This document shows, in pieces, positions 34,293 through 45,420 of a stretch of DNA of 64,000 nt. Position 1 is the stretch's first letter. Each line of letters starts with the position of its first letter. A program made the translations under genes and the position numbers. Origin of the DNA: Rapana venosa (lineage: Eukaryota > Mollusca > Gastropoda > Neogastropoda > Muricidae); assembly GCA_028751875.1 (NCBI GenBank), contig CM054167.1, positions 23,078,148-23,142,147 of the forward strand. Reading direction: 5' to 3'. The notes beneath the pieces were generated by a model. The model was not told where the DNA came from. It saw only the letters and a list, made by a program, of their open reading frames with translations, and made no database searches.

Positions 34293-36121
34293 ACCAAAAA
34301 ATATATATCTTTAACTCATCATCATCTTTAGAATACTTTTGACAGACATTCCTTCATTTTCAAGGGTTTTTTTGTCACAGGTTGCCATTTTGGTCATTTC
34401 AAGACCTTGAACAAGGTGGTCCCAAAATTCAACGAGTTTCACACGAACCCTGTTATATAACTTGCAAAAGCTGTCTCAAGTCAAAAAGTGTTCCACTATT
34501 TTTAGATAAACGCATAGATACCCACTGAAGTCAATACATCTTCTACATTCGCCTCATTACTTGAGAAAGCAGACAGTAATAAGATTAGGAGAGGAATTAT
34601 GTACAACATACATACCGAAGTTTATCACTTTCTCATACAACCTCCTAGATGATTTTTCTCTTGATACAACACAGTAAAACATAATATACACAGATATGAC
34701 CCACACAGTCACCAAATACAGCTTCTCTTTCAGAGCTAAAATGTCCCAATACAAATGAAAGAAAATGCAGAAAAAATATTTAAAAAACTAAGAGGTTTAA
34801 GTGGGTGAGGGTTCAAAATGTGAGGCCATATGAAAATTACTTGTGTGCGGGGGGGGGGAGAGAAGAAGGAGGCAACTCGACCTAAGCTAGAGATCATGAA
34901 GCACCAAGGAGGGAAGGAAAGGTAGGGGGGGTGGGGGGGGGGTTTGGAAATCTCCACTCATTTAGTGCTTTGCATGTTGTCATTGGGTTGTTTAGGAGGG
35001 GATTTTTGTTAGAAATTAAAAAAAAAAAAATCCCACACTTGAAAGAAAGCCGGCCAGATAAGACGAGACTTCCTTCAGAGTTTGGTGCTTATATTATTTA
35101 AACCCCCCCCCCCCATCATCCTTTAGAAGGGAATTGGAAACCCAAAGTCTTTCCTGAGTGTGAATGCGTCCATACATGATCTTGGATCCCGAAAGAAGAA
35201 TAAAAAGGGATTTTTTTGTTTGGGGGGGGGGGAAGGGAGGGAAAGAGGACTCGATAAGTATCGATTGTTTTTTTTGTTTTTGTTTTTTTAAAAGTAAAAA
35301 ATCCTTTTCCACAGTTGTGTTCCACCTAATCAAAATGTTCGTAAGGGTACATTCTTCAGATACATTTTACACACAAAGAAATAAAGAAAGAAAAATAAGA
35401 GCTCAAACTCTACAGTGAGAAAAAAAAGGGGCACAAAAACATATAATAATGAGAGAGCGAGAGAGAGAGAGAGAGAGAATGGAATAAGGAGGAATGGGAA
35501 CAAACACACATTAACTGTCATGAAAAACACGATGCCAGAGCACTGGTGCTCTCAGTGAACACAAGATTTTACACAAGAAAAGACTTTTGCCATAGAAATG
35601 TTTTTTCTCCACACATGGTACCACTCATACAAATTATCGTATGGGGGACAAAAATGTGACAAACCTTTTACCAGATGACTTGCACATTTTGAATTCTTTT
35701 TTCAGAAAAAGCGAAAAGAAAAAAAAAGACTTCCCTATGAAATACATCATAATGAAATGAGGAAAGTCTGTTGTGATGCAATTCTACCCCCAACCCATTA
35801 TTTTTCTCACCAACTGTCTGACACTACAAGTTTACAAATACACACACATTTGCATACTCATACATTACTCACTATCTTCACACACACATACAGTAAAGGA
35901 GAAAGAATCAAGCCAAAAAAATGAGTACACATTCAATCCTAATCAAAATAACTACATCAATTCATCTTCCCCCCATGAGCTGGCAGCATCTACGATAAAA
36001 TTATTACCACCACTTTATCACTTGGTTCAAGCATGCACAGTCTACACATTTCATGCACACACACACAAAATATATTGAAGAAGATACAGAACTATAAATC
36101 AACCAAAATAGTACAACTTTC

Positions 36122-36312
36122 TCAAGTCAAGCCGCCTATAGATTTGTAAAGAACCTTATTCATTCTCTGGTCAGAAACTTTAGCGCTGACGTCAATTTTC
36201 TTGGCGACAAAAGTGTACCATGTAGCAAGCATGATTTCAGCCGTGTCATTTGATCTCTGGTTATTAAAAATGAATAGCAGGGTATTGTGAAACTGATTGG
36301 TGCTACCCTTTA
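36122..36312 (-). other. Short open stretch of unknown meaning
   Basis: The minus frame ending at TGA 36124-36122 is open for about 60 codons and reads NQFHNTLLFIFNNQ, SNDTAEIMLATWYTFVAKK, VSDQRMNKVLYKSIGGLT. There is no upstream ATG nearby; an AAAG preceding it could be a weak acceptor. It lies about 730 bp downstream of the EHMT stop on the same strand. I do not recognise the sequence. It may be chance, a retroelement piece or a terminal exon. Confidence 0.2.
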
Positions 36313-37035
36313 ATATGAAAATGAAAAATGTATGAACCTAAGTCCCTGAATAGATGCATTAGCTACATCCAACACACACACAAACATGCAACTGCTGGCT
36401 TGCATGTGCATTATAACACACACACACACACACAAGGTAAAGATACACACATACTGATGTACACACACATATGCCCTCAAATATTGGTTACCGTAAATCA
36501 GGAACAAGGTACATACATATACGCAGATACTCAAATAAATACATAAACGCACACACAATTAGCAAAAGAAAAGCCAACCAACCAACCAACCAACCATGAC
36601 TAACAATAACCCGGTTTCTCACACCACCAGCCACATTTTTCATCAACATTCTTTTCAGAACGAAGGGCAACACTTGCCACGACACAACAACGAAGACTGG
36701 ACACTGCCACACTGCTCTGTTGAAAGCGAAGCTTTACATCCTCGTGCCACAAGTCCATTACTGTCTTGGTGAAAAACTGACATACAAAATCCACGGGGGG
36801 AACAAACAAAAAAATCAAACATACTCTTGACAAATGTCTGCACAAAGGCTGACAGACAGAACCTACTCCAAGCAGAAATACTGCTCACAAGAGAAGAAAA
36901 CACGCTGTACTGAAGCACCGCCTTCTACTTACAACGAGAAATTATGCTATGCTCACAAGATCCCAATGCTCATCCTGGTCTACACACACACACACACACA
37001 CACACACTCACTCACACTCACACACACCCGAGAGC
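36313..37035 (-). other. Putative EHMT 3' untranslated region
   Basis: No gene seen. It is T/G-rich on the transcribed strand, with CA microsatellites (36410-36435, 36982-37025) and a GGTT run (36573-36596). Confidence 0.45.
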
Positions 37036-37195
37036 TCAGCTGCCATCCTGAGCTTGATCCTCATCTTCGTGACGAAGGCGATACTCCTCCAGCGTGCGTT
37101 TGATGGTTTCCGTGGAGTACTTGCATTTCAGGGATCCGCACGCGCAGGTGAACTGCTTCCACTTGATGATCCAAAACTTCTCCCCATAGTCAAAT
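37036..37195 (-). CDS. EHMT: EHMT histone methyltransferase, last exon: SET end and post-SET
   Basis: The acceptor 'tttctggaacag' is followed by one base that completes a glycine codon, then [39 protein letters not shown], and an acidic end DEDQAQDGS with TGA at 37038-37036. FDYG carries the catalytic SET tyrosine. CACGSLKC is the post-SET zinc motif (CxCxxxxC), which works with the NHLC cysteine of the previous exon. The family mono- and dimethylates H3K9 in the nucleus. With 584 residues counted from the first complete codon in the window, this exon is residues 533-584. Confidence 0.96.
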
Positions 37196-37539
37196 CTGTT
37201 CCAGAAACAGGTCAATTATTCTAGGCTGCCTGCAATAGTATGCTATGGTTGATCCCCCACCTGGTCTAGGAGAACGAACAGAACAGATTAAATACCAACA
37301 ATAATATCGATAACAATCTTCTTTGGGTTACATTCAAGACAGATGATAATATTGATAACAATCTCATCTTCTCTGCATTCCCTTACAGGGTAAGGTGTTT
37401 AGTGCCTGGGATTCTCCTGTGTTTGTAAATTGCAGGAGGTTGAGACACCCCCATCCCCCAAAAAACACTCTCAAAAAAGACAAAACATACACGTGTAAAA
37501 TCAAACCGACAAAGCAACCTAACTCTCACCCTTCCTTCT

Positions 37540-37815
37540 CCAAAAAGGACACACACAAACCAAGACAGAAAAACACACACACAAACCAACCAAGACAGAG
37601 ACAGAAACACACACACAACACACACACACACACACCAAACCAAGCCAGAAACACACACACACACAAACCAAGACAGAAACACACACACAAACCAAGACAA
37701 GAAAAACACACACACACACAAAGAAGACAAGGGACACACACACACACACAAACCAACACACATACAAACCAAGACAGACACACACACACACAAAACGAAG
37801 ACGAGGGACACACGG
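37540..37815. repeat. CA-rich minisatellite in EHMT intron
   Basis: 'ccaagacagaaacacacac' units alternate with CA runs up to 15 bp from the donor of the next exon. The Lys/Thr/His ORF across it is not a gene. Confidence 0.9.
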
Positions 37816-37830
37816 TGTCCTCCTCCTCAC

Positions 37831-38006
37831 CCCAGCTCCTCGTAGGCCTTGATGTGGCGTGAGGAGAAGAAGCAGATGCGGGGGAAGCGGAGGTCCTGAT
37901 GCTCCACAAACACCTTGACCGGCACCAGGTTGGGTTCGCACAGGTGGTTGATGAACCGCGCCACGTTGCCGTACTTGCGAGCGTCCAGACAGTAGGTGTC
38001 CCCGTC
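37831..38006 (-). CDS. EHMT: EHMT exon: SET core (NHxC)
   Basis: Encodes residues 474-531: [67 protein letters not shown] is the conserved SAM-binding and zinc-binding motif. The acceptor is 'tggtacgctcag' with a poor pyrimidine tract; the donor is GTGAGG. The residue before EELG is tyrosine (codon at 37844-37842), where human EHMT proteins, as I remember them, have glycine (GEELG). Start phase is 0 and the exon ends two bases into a glycine codon. Confidence 0.96.
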
Positions 38007-38019
38007 CTGAGCGTACCAG

Positions 38020-38735
38020 ATTTAACAACCCAGACTTTATAGATGAACTAGACATTTTCTTTGATCATACCAGAAACATCCCAGACTTTATAGATGAACT
38101 AGACAGTTTCTTTGAACATACCAGAAACAACCCAGACTTTATAGATGAACTGACATTTTCTTTGTGAACTAGACATTTTCTTTGTGAACTAGACATTTTC
38201 TTTGATCATACCAGAAACAACCCAGACTTTATAGATGAACAGACATTTTCTTTGATCATACCAGAAACAATGAAGACTTTATAGATGAACAGACATTTTC
38301 TTTGATCATACCAGAAACAACCCAGACTTTATAGATGAAAAGACATTTCCCCATCCTGAGCATACCAGAAACAACCCAGACTTTATAGATGAACTGACAG
38401 CTTCTTTGAACATACCAGAAAAAGACTTTATAGATGAACTAGACAGTTTCTTTGATCATACCAGAAACAACCCAGACTTTATAGATGAACTAGACAGTTT
38501 CTTTGATCATACCAGAAACAACCCAGACTTTATAGATGAACTGACAGTATCTTTGAACATACCAGAAACAACCCAGACTTTAGTTTATAAATGAACAGAC
38601 ATTTCCCCACCCTGAACATACCAGAAACAACCCAGACTTTAGTTTATAGATGAACAGACATTTCCCCACCCTGAACATACCAGAAACAACCCAGACTTTA
38701 GTTTATAGATGAACGGACATTTCCCCCATCAGAAA
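38020..38735. repeat. 45-50-bp minisatellite seeded at an EHMT acceptor
   Basis: About 15 units contain 'cagactttatagatgaact', 'agacagtttctttgatcata' and 'ccagaaacaac'. Some units carry 'ccccatcctgagcatacc' or 'ccccaccctgaacatacc', near copies of the exon/intron junction sequence at 38000-38017. Confidence 0.92.
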
Positions 38736-38883
38736 ATGACTTTATTAGGTATGAAATTGGTCTAAACAAACAAAACGAGTGACAGAAATGCAAAGTTGAG
38801 ACATTACTTGACCAAATACAACCATAACCCCAAAAGTGATCTAACTTTTTTTTTGGGGGGGGGGGGGGCGGAATCTATGTAGT

Positions 38884-39165
38884 ATGTTCTTTCGAGCCAG
38901 AAGGCCCATAGTAGAGCCGGAGCTTATCCCGGTTTCTGTAGCGTTAAGCGAACTGATGGTTTATCACCACCCCTGTGACAGGACGCTAGTCTGTCACCAG
39001 ATACTTCCCCAGCAGAGCTGGTACCCACTTGTACACCTGGGTGGAGTGAGGAAAATAGGAGTAAAGTGTCTTTCCCAAGGACACAACACCGAGCCGAGCG
39101 GGGATCGAACCTGCGACCTCTGGATCACGAGTTGACCGCCTAAGCCACTCGACCACGGTGCCTCC
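38884..39165 (-). repeat. SINE-B, complete copy
   Basis: Same sequence and length as the copy at 9530, ending in head 'gaccacggtgcctcc'. A G run (38857-38869) precedes it. 39166-40290 (EHMT intron) shows no gene, only short GA and CA tracts. Confidence 0.88.
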
Positions 39166-40291
39166 CCAATCTATGTAGTGGTCCCCTTTAATGACTTTCA
39201 ACAAGAAATTTCTGCCTACAAATAACGGGAAAAACATTCAGTTGAAATAAAAACAACATTTACAACCATTTTTCGAATCATCCCAAACAAACAAAAAAAA
39301 ACCCCATCCCCCCCAAAACCCAAATGTTTTTGCTGCAGTTTCCAAGTAATGAATCCCAGAAAAGCATGGAAACCAATGCAAGCAGAAAAATGTGCCCTGA
39401 CTTAAAAGTGGTATACAGTACAACACAAATACAATCAGCACAAGACACTACAAAGTAAGCGATCACCTCTCCTGCCCTTTCATGGTGTTTTGATTCACAG
39501 GGTCTAACCAAGCTGAGAGCGCCTTGTGTGTGTGCGCTATCTTATCACGACACTGTTCTTAACACTATCCCTACGTTAAAGGAGAGATCCCCTCTTTCCC
39601 AGTACACGTGTGCATTTGTATGCTTCTGTAACCCAGTTAGTGGGTGATACAGAGGGAAGGGTTAGTAGATGGTTGGTTACCCTATAGCGGGTTACCTGTA
39701 GGGAAAAAGTTAACTTTTTCTTTTGTCAGTGCACATTGCTAAAACATTACAAAATTTTCTTAACTTTGCCCGGGAAAAAATAGTGAGGGTGGTTCTGCTA
39801 CAAACACAGATTTTCATATTACACCAAGGGAGCAGTGGGATGTGAGGAATGAGGGAACTGCGTGTGTGCGTGTGTGTGTCCCCCCTGTCAGTGTGTATGT
39901 TTGGGTGTACTGTATGCGTGTGCATGAATCTGTGCAGATACATGTTTCTTTCTCAAACTTGGTGTGTGTGTGTGAGTGGATGAAAGGTGGAATGGGGAGC
40001 AGTTAGATAGAAGGAGAAAGAGAGAGGAGACGGAGAGAGGAGACGGAGAGAGGAGGGGGAGACAGAGACTGACTGAGACGGATCTATAAACAAAAACAAA
40101 CAACAAAAAGGGGGGGGGGGGTCCAAAGAATCAAGGAAAAACGAGGAAAAAAAAGAGAAAAAACTAAAACAGAGTCAAAGACAGAGACCTGTCAAACACT
40201 CGGAGACAAGAAGAGAACAGGCACACAAGACACACAACAGGCAGACTGTTCAGTCACACAGAAGAGGAAGATGAACTCATGGCCGACATAC

Positions 40292-40370
40292 CTTGTTGTC
40301 CAGGTCAAACAGGTAAGAATCGTCCTCTCTCCTGTCCGCTTCCTGGTCCGATATCAACTCTCCAATGTAC
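40292..40370 (-). CDS. EHMT: EHMT exon: SET, YIGELI block
   Basis: Residues 448-473: [26 protein letters not shown]. The first base (G) completes the glutamate codon of the previous exon. Acceptor 'ctgtacacag', donor GTATGT, ends in phase 0. EYIGELIS is the conserved strand after the GWG motif in SET enzymes of this family, and SYLFDLD follows as in G9a/GLP. Confidence 0.96.
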
Positions 40371-40439
40371 CTGTGTACAGCAGCATCACAACACAACAAT
40401 GTCAAGTCACGGCATGGAGTATACTTGGAAAATAACCGA

Positions 40440-40445
40440 TATATA

Positions 40446-40491
<46 letters not shown>

Positions 40492-40790
40492 TCCAGGTAT
40501 GCAGTACAATAGGAAACTTGCTATGTCACAAGTTGGAGAGTCCAGGTATGCAGTACAATAGGAAACATGCTATGTCACAAGTTGGACAGTCAAAGAATGT
40601 AGTACAACTGGAAACTTGCTATGTCACAACTTGGAGAGTCAAGTAATGTAGTACAACTGGAAACTTGCTATGTCACAAGTTGGAGAGTCAAGTAATGTAG
40701 TACAACTGGAAACTTGCTATGTCACAAGTTGGACAGTCAAGGTATGTAGTACAATTGAAAACTTATTGCTGTATCTCAAGAGATTTTAGG
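40440..40790. repeat. (GA)n and 57-bp minisatellite
   Basis: A GA run (40447-40491) is followed by about five units of 'gtagtacaactggaaacttg' plus 'ctatgtcacaagttggagag'. Confidence 0.9.
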
Positions 40791-40987
40791 CGTGTGTGTG
40801 TGTGTGTGTGTGTGAAGTATGTAGTACAAATGGAAACTCACTCACTACCTTGCAAGAGAGACACACACAGAGAAATTTTCTTAAACTGGGGGTAAAGGAA
40901 TAATCACATAATAGAGACAGTGGCAGGCATGCACATGCACATGTACATACACACACACACACACATACAGACAAGAGAAAAACTTAC

Positions 40988-41074
40988 TCGCAGATGAAGG
41001 TGCCTTTGGGGATATCCATCAGACTGCGCACCCCCCAGCCACGTCCGTTGGTCCTGAATACCTGCATCCTCACC
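40988..41074 (-). CDS. EHMT: EHMT exon: SET start (GWG motif)
   Basis: Residues 419-446: [18 protein letters not shown], then [10 protein letters not shown], plus two bases of E447. RGWGV is the SAM-contacting GWG motif that opens the SET domain. Acceptor 'tgcccagcag', donor GTAAGT. Confidence 0.96.
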
Positions 41075-41081
41075 CTGCTGG

Positions 41082-41890
41082 GCAACACCACATCGACGTG
41101 TTCATAACCACAGTATAACACCACATCAACGTGTTCATAACAGCAGTATAAGATCACATCAATGTGTTCATAACCACAGCATAAGATCACATCAACGTGT
41201 TCATAACAGCAGTATAAGACCACATCAATGTGTTCATAACAGCAGTATAAGATCACATCAACATGTTCATAACCACAGCATAACACCACATCAATGTGTT
41301 CATAACCACAGCATAACACCACATCAATGTGTTCATAACCACAGCATAACACTGTTCATAACCACAGTATAACACCACATCAATGTGTTCATAACCGCAG
41401 CATAAGATCACATCAATGTGTTCATAACCACAGCATAAGATCACATCAACGTGTTCATAACCACAGCATAAGATCACATCAATGTGTTCACAACCACAGT
41501 ATAAGATCACATCAATGTGTTCATAACCACAGTATAAGATCACATCAATGTGTTCATAACCGCAGTATAAGATCACACCACATCAATGTGTTCATAACCG
41601 CAGTATAACACCACATCAATGTGTTCATAACCACAGCATAAGAGCACATCAATGTGTTCATAACCACAGCATAAGATCACACCACATCAATGTGTTCATA
41701 ACCACAGTATAAGATCACATCAATGTGTTCATAACCGCAGTATAAGATCACACCACATCAATGTGTTCATAACCGCAGCATAACACCACATCAACGTGTT
41801 CATAACCGCAGTATAACACCACATCAATGTGTTCATAACCACAGCATAACACCACATCAACACGTTCATAACCACAGTATAACACCGTCT
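41082..41890. repeat. 31-36-bp minisatellite abutting an EHMT acceptor
   Basis: About 25 units of 'cacatcaatgtgttcataac' plus 'cacagtataagat' or 'cacagcataacac' variants. The array starts within 10 bp of the exon 40988-41074 acceptor, so the intron's 3' end is largely repeat-derived. Confidence 0.95.
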
Positions 41891-42091
41891 TTCCAAATGT
41901 TTAACTGAATCTTCTTTTGTTTGGCCGTACCGATTCTAGCCTTCACGTCATGTAGATAGGAGCCATTATTCTCTTTTACAGAACCTGAATATTTGAAACT
42001 AGTGTACACTAGATGATCTGTTACACTCTAAAACAAACACCGCCCCCAAACTTTTTCAGCGAGCAGCTGATGCTGACCAACTCCAACTCAC

Positions 42092-42207
42092 GTGATTCCG
42101 TTCTGCACGACCCGATTGTTGCAGTTGACCCAGCACCGACACGCCCGGTTACACTCGAAGATGAGGGGAGGGTCCAGCATGTTGAAGTCGTCCAACAGAC
42201 GGCCATA
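42092..42207 (-). CDS. EHMT: EHMT exon: pre-SET second half
   Basis: Residues 380-417: [38 protein letters not shown], plus two bases of T418. [12 protein letters not shown] supplies cysteines 6-9 of the nine-cysteine zinc cluster (C398, C402, C404, C408). Donor GTGAGT. The acceptor 'ctgtgtgtgcag' has no clear pyrimidine tract because a SINE tail sits just upstream in the transcript. Confidence 0.96.
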
Positions 42208-42224
42208 CTGCACACACAGCATTT

Positions 42225-42400
42225 TTAAAATTTTATTTTATTCTTTTATTTCGAAGATAATGGAATAAGCACTCATGTACTTTTTCCCCCCATCCAGTCC
42301 CCGTGTGTCTGCAGTTTTGTAAATTTTGTCATCCATTCCCACGGGCACAGAACAGCCTACCTACTCTTCCGAAAAGCGGAACGGGGTTTTAACGTGTGCG
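42225..42400 (-). repeat. SINE-A, tail 1 + core, next to the acceptor
   Basis: 'tttcgaagataatggaataa', 'cagtccccgtgtgtctgcag', 'cgaaaagcggaacggggttt'. It is in sense with EHMT, and its A-rich tail ends about 18 bp from the acceptor at 42208. Confidence 0.85.
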
Positions 42401-42534
42401 CATGAAGAACTTGTGAGCATGGGAAGAGTTGGCCCTTTACTAACAGCATTCACCCTTCTGTTCATTCAAAGAGTTTGGAGTGCAGCCAGACATGGAGGCT
42501 TTTCAGTTGTTTTTGTTTTGGGGGTTTTGTTCCT

Positions 42535-42963
42535 TGGCTACCAGTGGTGAGATGTTTGCCTATGTGACCGTTTTTGTCCACAGTGAAGGTAGCCTCATTC
42601 CCACTTTAGGGATTTTTATTTAAAAAATTAAAAAAATTCTTTTATATCAAGGATAATGGAATAGGCACTCATGTGCTTTTTAACATCCAGTCCCCGTGTG
42701 TATGCGGTTTTGTAAATTTTGTAATCTGTTCCCACCGGCACACAATGGCCTACTCTTGCAAAAAAGGATTTAACACGTGCGCAAGATGTTCTGCATGCGT
42801 TCACACACAGGGCCTCGGTTTAGTCTCGTCTGAAGGACTTTTGACATTCAGTTCGATTTTTTGTCAAACTGGGAAGAAAGGGCGAGGTTGGGAATCGAAT
42901 CAAGAACATCACGATTTACTTGTTGGCAGGCGAACATCTTAACCATCCTGCCACCTTCCTTCC
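42535..42963 (-). repeat. SINE-A, tail 2 piece, tail 1, core and head 2
   Basis: Tail-2 words at 42540-42610 ('gtttgcctatgtgaccgttt'), then a copy from 42635 with tail 1, core and head 2 ('gggaatcgaatcaagaacat', 'ggcgaacatcttaaccatcc'). Confidence 0.85.
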
Positions 42964-43152
42964 TTATATGTTGGGTATGTTTGTTTCCATAACCAACCGA
43001 ACGCCGACAAGAATTACTGACATGCATATTTGATCTCCTGCATGTGTATACATACACAAAGGGAGTTAGGGCACTGGCAGGTCTGCACTCAAAGTTGACC
43101 TGGGAAATTGTAAAACCCCCACCCTTAATTCACCAGATGCTGCTGAGCATTT
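42964..43152 (-). repeat. SINE-C, partial
   Basis: 'tccataaccaaccgaacgcc', 'gggcactggcaggtctgcac', 'gttgacctgggaaattgt' and 'ttcaccagatgctgctgagc'. The head is cut off. Confidence 0.8.
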
Positions 43153-43264
43153 GACGAAGAATACACAAAACTGGAAGAAATGACTCTCACTAAAAATGCC
43201 GGTATTCTGCAAGTTTACAAAACTATAATTCAGACACGAACAGGAGCAGGCAAATCTCACTCAC

Positions 43265-43342
43265 CTTGTCAAACCAACACTTGACGCTGCTACGAGAGCA
43301 CACGCAGAACACGGAGGAACAGTCGTCCTTGCATCGGCAGCT
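43265..43342 (-). CDS. EHMT: EHMT exon: pre-SET first cysteines
   Basis: Residues 354-379: SCRCKDDCSSVFCVCSRSSV, KCWFDK. It supplies cysteines 1-5 of the zinc cluster (C355, C357, C361, C366, C368) with spacing CxCx3Cx4CxC. Acceptor 'cttgcttgcag', donor GTGAGT, phase 0 at both ends (26 codons). Confidence 0.96.
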
Positions 43343-43729
43343 CTGCAAGCAAGCACAAACAGAACTTTTAGCACATCTTCAAAAAGACAGAAATAAAAGG
43401 AAATTATCATTAGCCCGTGCACTGGTGGATATAATTATCGTTGCTCACAGAAATTGCACTACTTTTGTTCCGTTCTAGGGTTTTCATATGCTTATGAATA
43501 ACACTAGATAGGTAAACCTATACATTTTTGGAAAGTAGAGAAAATCTAGAATGTCATACGAATAACAAAAAGACATTACCTAGTATGTAGCGGGAGATAT
43601 CCCACAAATTGTATAGAACAAACTCCCTGACAGGTAAACCACCCCACCCTCCTTCAACTACACCCCCATTCATGGCAGAGACACTGAACAAGGCAAAGCC
43701 AACCTGTGTTATTTTTTATTTTATTTCAT

Positions 43730-44042
43730 TTTATTTTATTCTTTTATATCAAAGATAATGGAATAAGCACTTATGTGCTTTTTTACATCTAGTCCCCGTG
43801 TGTATGCGGTTTTGTAAATTCTGTCACCTGTTCCCACCGGCACACAATGGCCTACTCTTATGAAAAGCAGAACAGGATTTAACAAGTGCGCAAGATGTTC
43901 TGCATGCGTTCGCACATGGGGCCTCGGTTTATAGTCTCATCCGAAAGACTTTTGGGGAGAGTGGAGTCTGTACTGATGTTAACTCCAGGGGAAAATATCC
44001 CCCTTGAACGGGAATCGAACCCGGGTCGTTAGAAGCATGGTA
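43730..44042 (-). repeat. SINE-A, tail 1 + core + head 1
   Basis: 'tatatcaaagataatggaat' through 'ttaactccaggggaaaatat' to 'cgggaatcgaacccgggtcg'. The B box is intact, but the 5' end of the head is lost. 43343-43729 shows no gene. Confidence 0.85.
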
Positions 44043-44349
44043 GTGTCCAGATAAGCGATCTACTTCATCCACCATCGTCACTTTGGTCACTAGCCTATCA
44101 CTTCCAACAACCGACTCCTCTAGGGTGGTGTCAACAACATTTTTCCCGTTATTGTTATCACTACTAACACTAATCACACAAAGGAATGGAAGTTCCACAT
44201 TTGACAGATGCTACCAAATGAAAACGAGGCAGTTTTCCAAAAACTACCGATGATAGTCGACTGATGTCGAACCTGACGTATGCATTAACAATGATCGTGG
44301 CTCATTGCAGTTTACTGGAAAGTCACGACTGTGGGCCATAAGGTACGGG

Positions 44350-44432
44350 TTAATGGTGGGCAAAAACGATCGCATACGCAAAAATCTTCACTACAGGTGA
44401 ATCTTGGAGCTCTAGGAGAGGAACAGAGGGGA
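44350..44432 (+). repeat. Tail-2 SINE fragment
   Basis: 'gtgggcaaaaacgatcgcat', 'cttcactacaggtgaatctt' and 'ggagctctaggagaggaaca'. Confidence 0.7.
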
Positions 44433-44449
44433 AACAAAAAATCGAGATG

Positions 44450-44970
44450 CATTGACTAAACCAGATTTATGCCTTACTCCATTATGACTAAACCATATTT
44501 ATGCCTTACTCCATTATGACTAAACCAGATTTATGCCTTATTCCATTATGACTAAACCAGATTTATGCCTTATTCCATTATGACTAAACCAGATTCATGC
44601 CTTATTCCATTATGACTAAACCAGATTTATGCCTTACTCCATTATGACTGAGCCAGATTTATGCCTTATTACATTATGACTAAACCAGATTTATGCCTTA
44701 CTCCATTATGACTAAACCAGATTTATACCTCATTACATTATGACTCAACCAGATTTATGCCATACTCCATTATGACTAAAGCAGATTTATGCCTTACTCC
44801 ATTATGACTCAACCAGATTTATGCCATACTCCATTATGACTAAAGCAGATTTATGCCTTACTCCATTATGACTAAAGCAGATTTATGCCTTACTCCATCA
44901 TGACTAAACCAGATTTATGCCTTACTCCATTATGACAAAACCACATTTATGCCTTACTCCATCTTCAAGA
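44450..44970. repeat. 32-bp minisatellite
   Basis: About 16 units of 'ttatgccttactccattatg' plus 'actaaaccagat', with point variants. Confidence 0.95.
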
Positions 44971-45129
44971 TGTTTCAGTGGTCTGGTATTGTGTTGTACG
45001 TGACTACCATTTTCAGTCACAACAGGTTTCTCCGCACAAAAACCAGGCTGCTTCCCTGAAGGCAAGGGCATCACTGTAAGAGCAACTCCAGCCCTTTTTT
45101 TTCTCCCCTCCTCCTTTTCCTCTCTAATC

Positions 45130-45345
45130 ATTATTTATTCTTTTATATCGAGGATAATGGAATAAGCACTCATGTGCCTTTTTACATCCAGTCCCCCGTA
45201 TGTACGCGGTTTTCTAAATTCTGTCATCTGTTCCCACCGGCACACAATGGCCTACTCTTACGAAAATTGGAACAGGATTTAACGCATGCGCAAGATGTTC
45301 TGCATGCGTTCACACACGGGGCCTCGGTTTATAGTCTCATCAGTG
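45130..45345 (-). repeat. SINE-A, tail 1 + core
   Basis: 'atatcgaggataatggaata', 'cggcacacaatggcctactc', 'acggggcctcggtttatagt'. Head absent; it ends about 75 bp from the donor of the next exon. Confidence 0.85.
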
Positions 45346-45420
45346 TGTTATTTGCAGATCTGCCTCACGTGTGTAGTGCAGTGTAGTGTAGTGTAGGCGG
45401 GAGGGGGGGGAGGTGCTGAC

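Noticed and set aside
37395..37862. Lys/Thr/His-rich + ORF
   Set aside because: CA minisatellite in an EHMT intron, overlapping real exon sequence on the other strand.
40984..41576. Tyr/Glu/His repeat ORFs on the minus strand
   Set aside because: They read through the acceptor into the 31-36-bp minisatellite; only 40988-41074 is coding.
44450..44970. CRISPR-like array
   Set aside because: Units are directly tandem with no unique spacers; a eukaryotic minisatellite.
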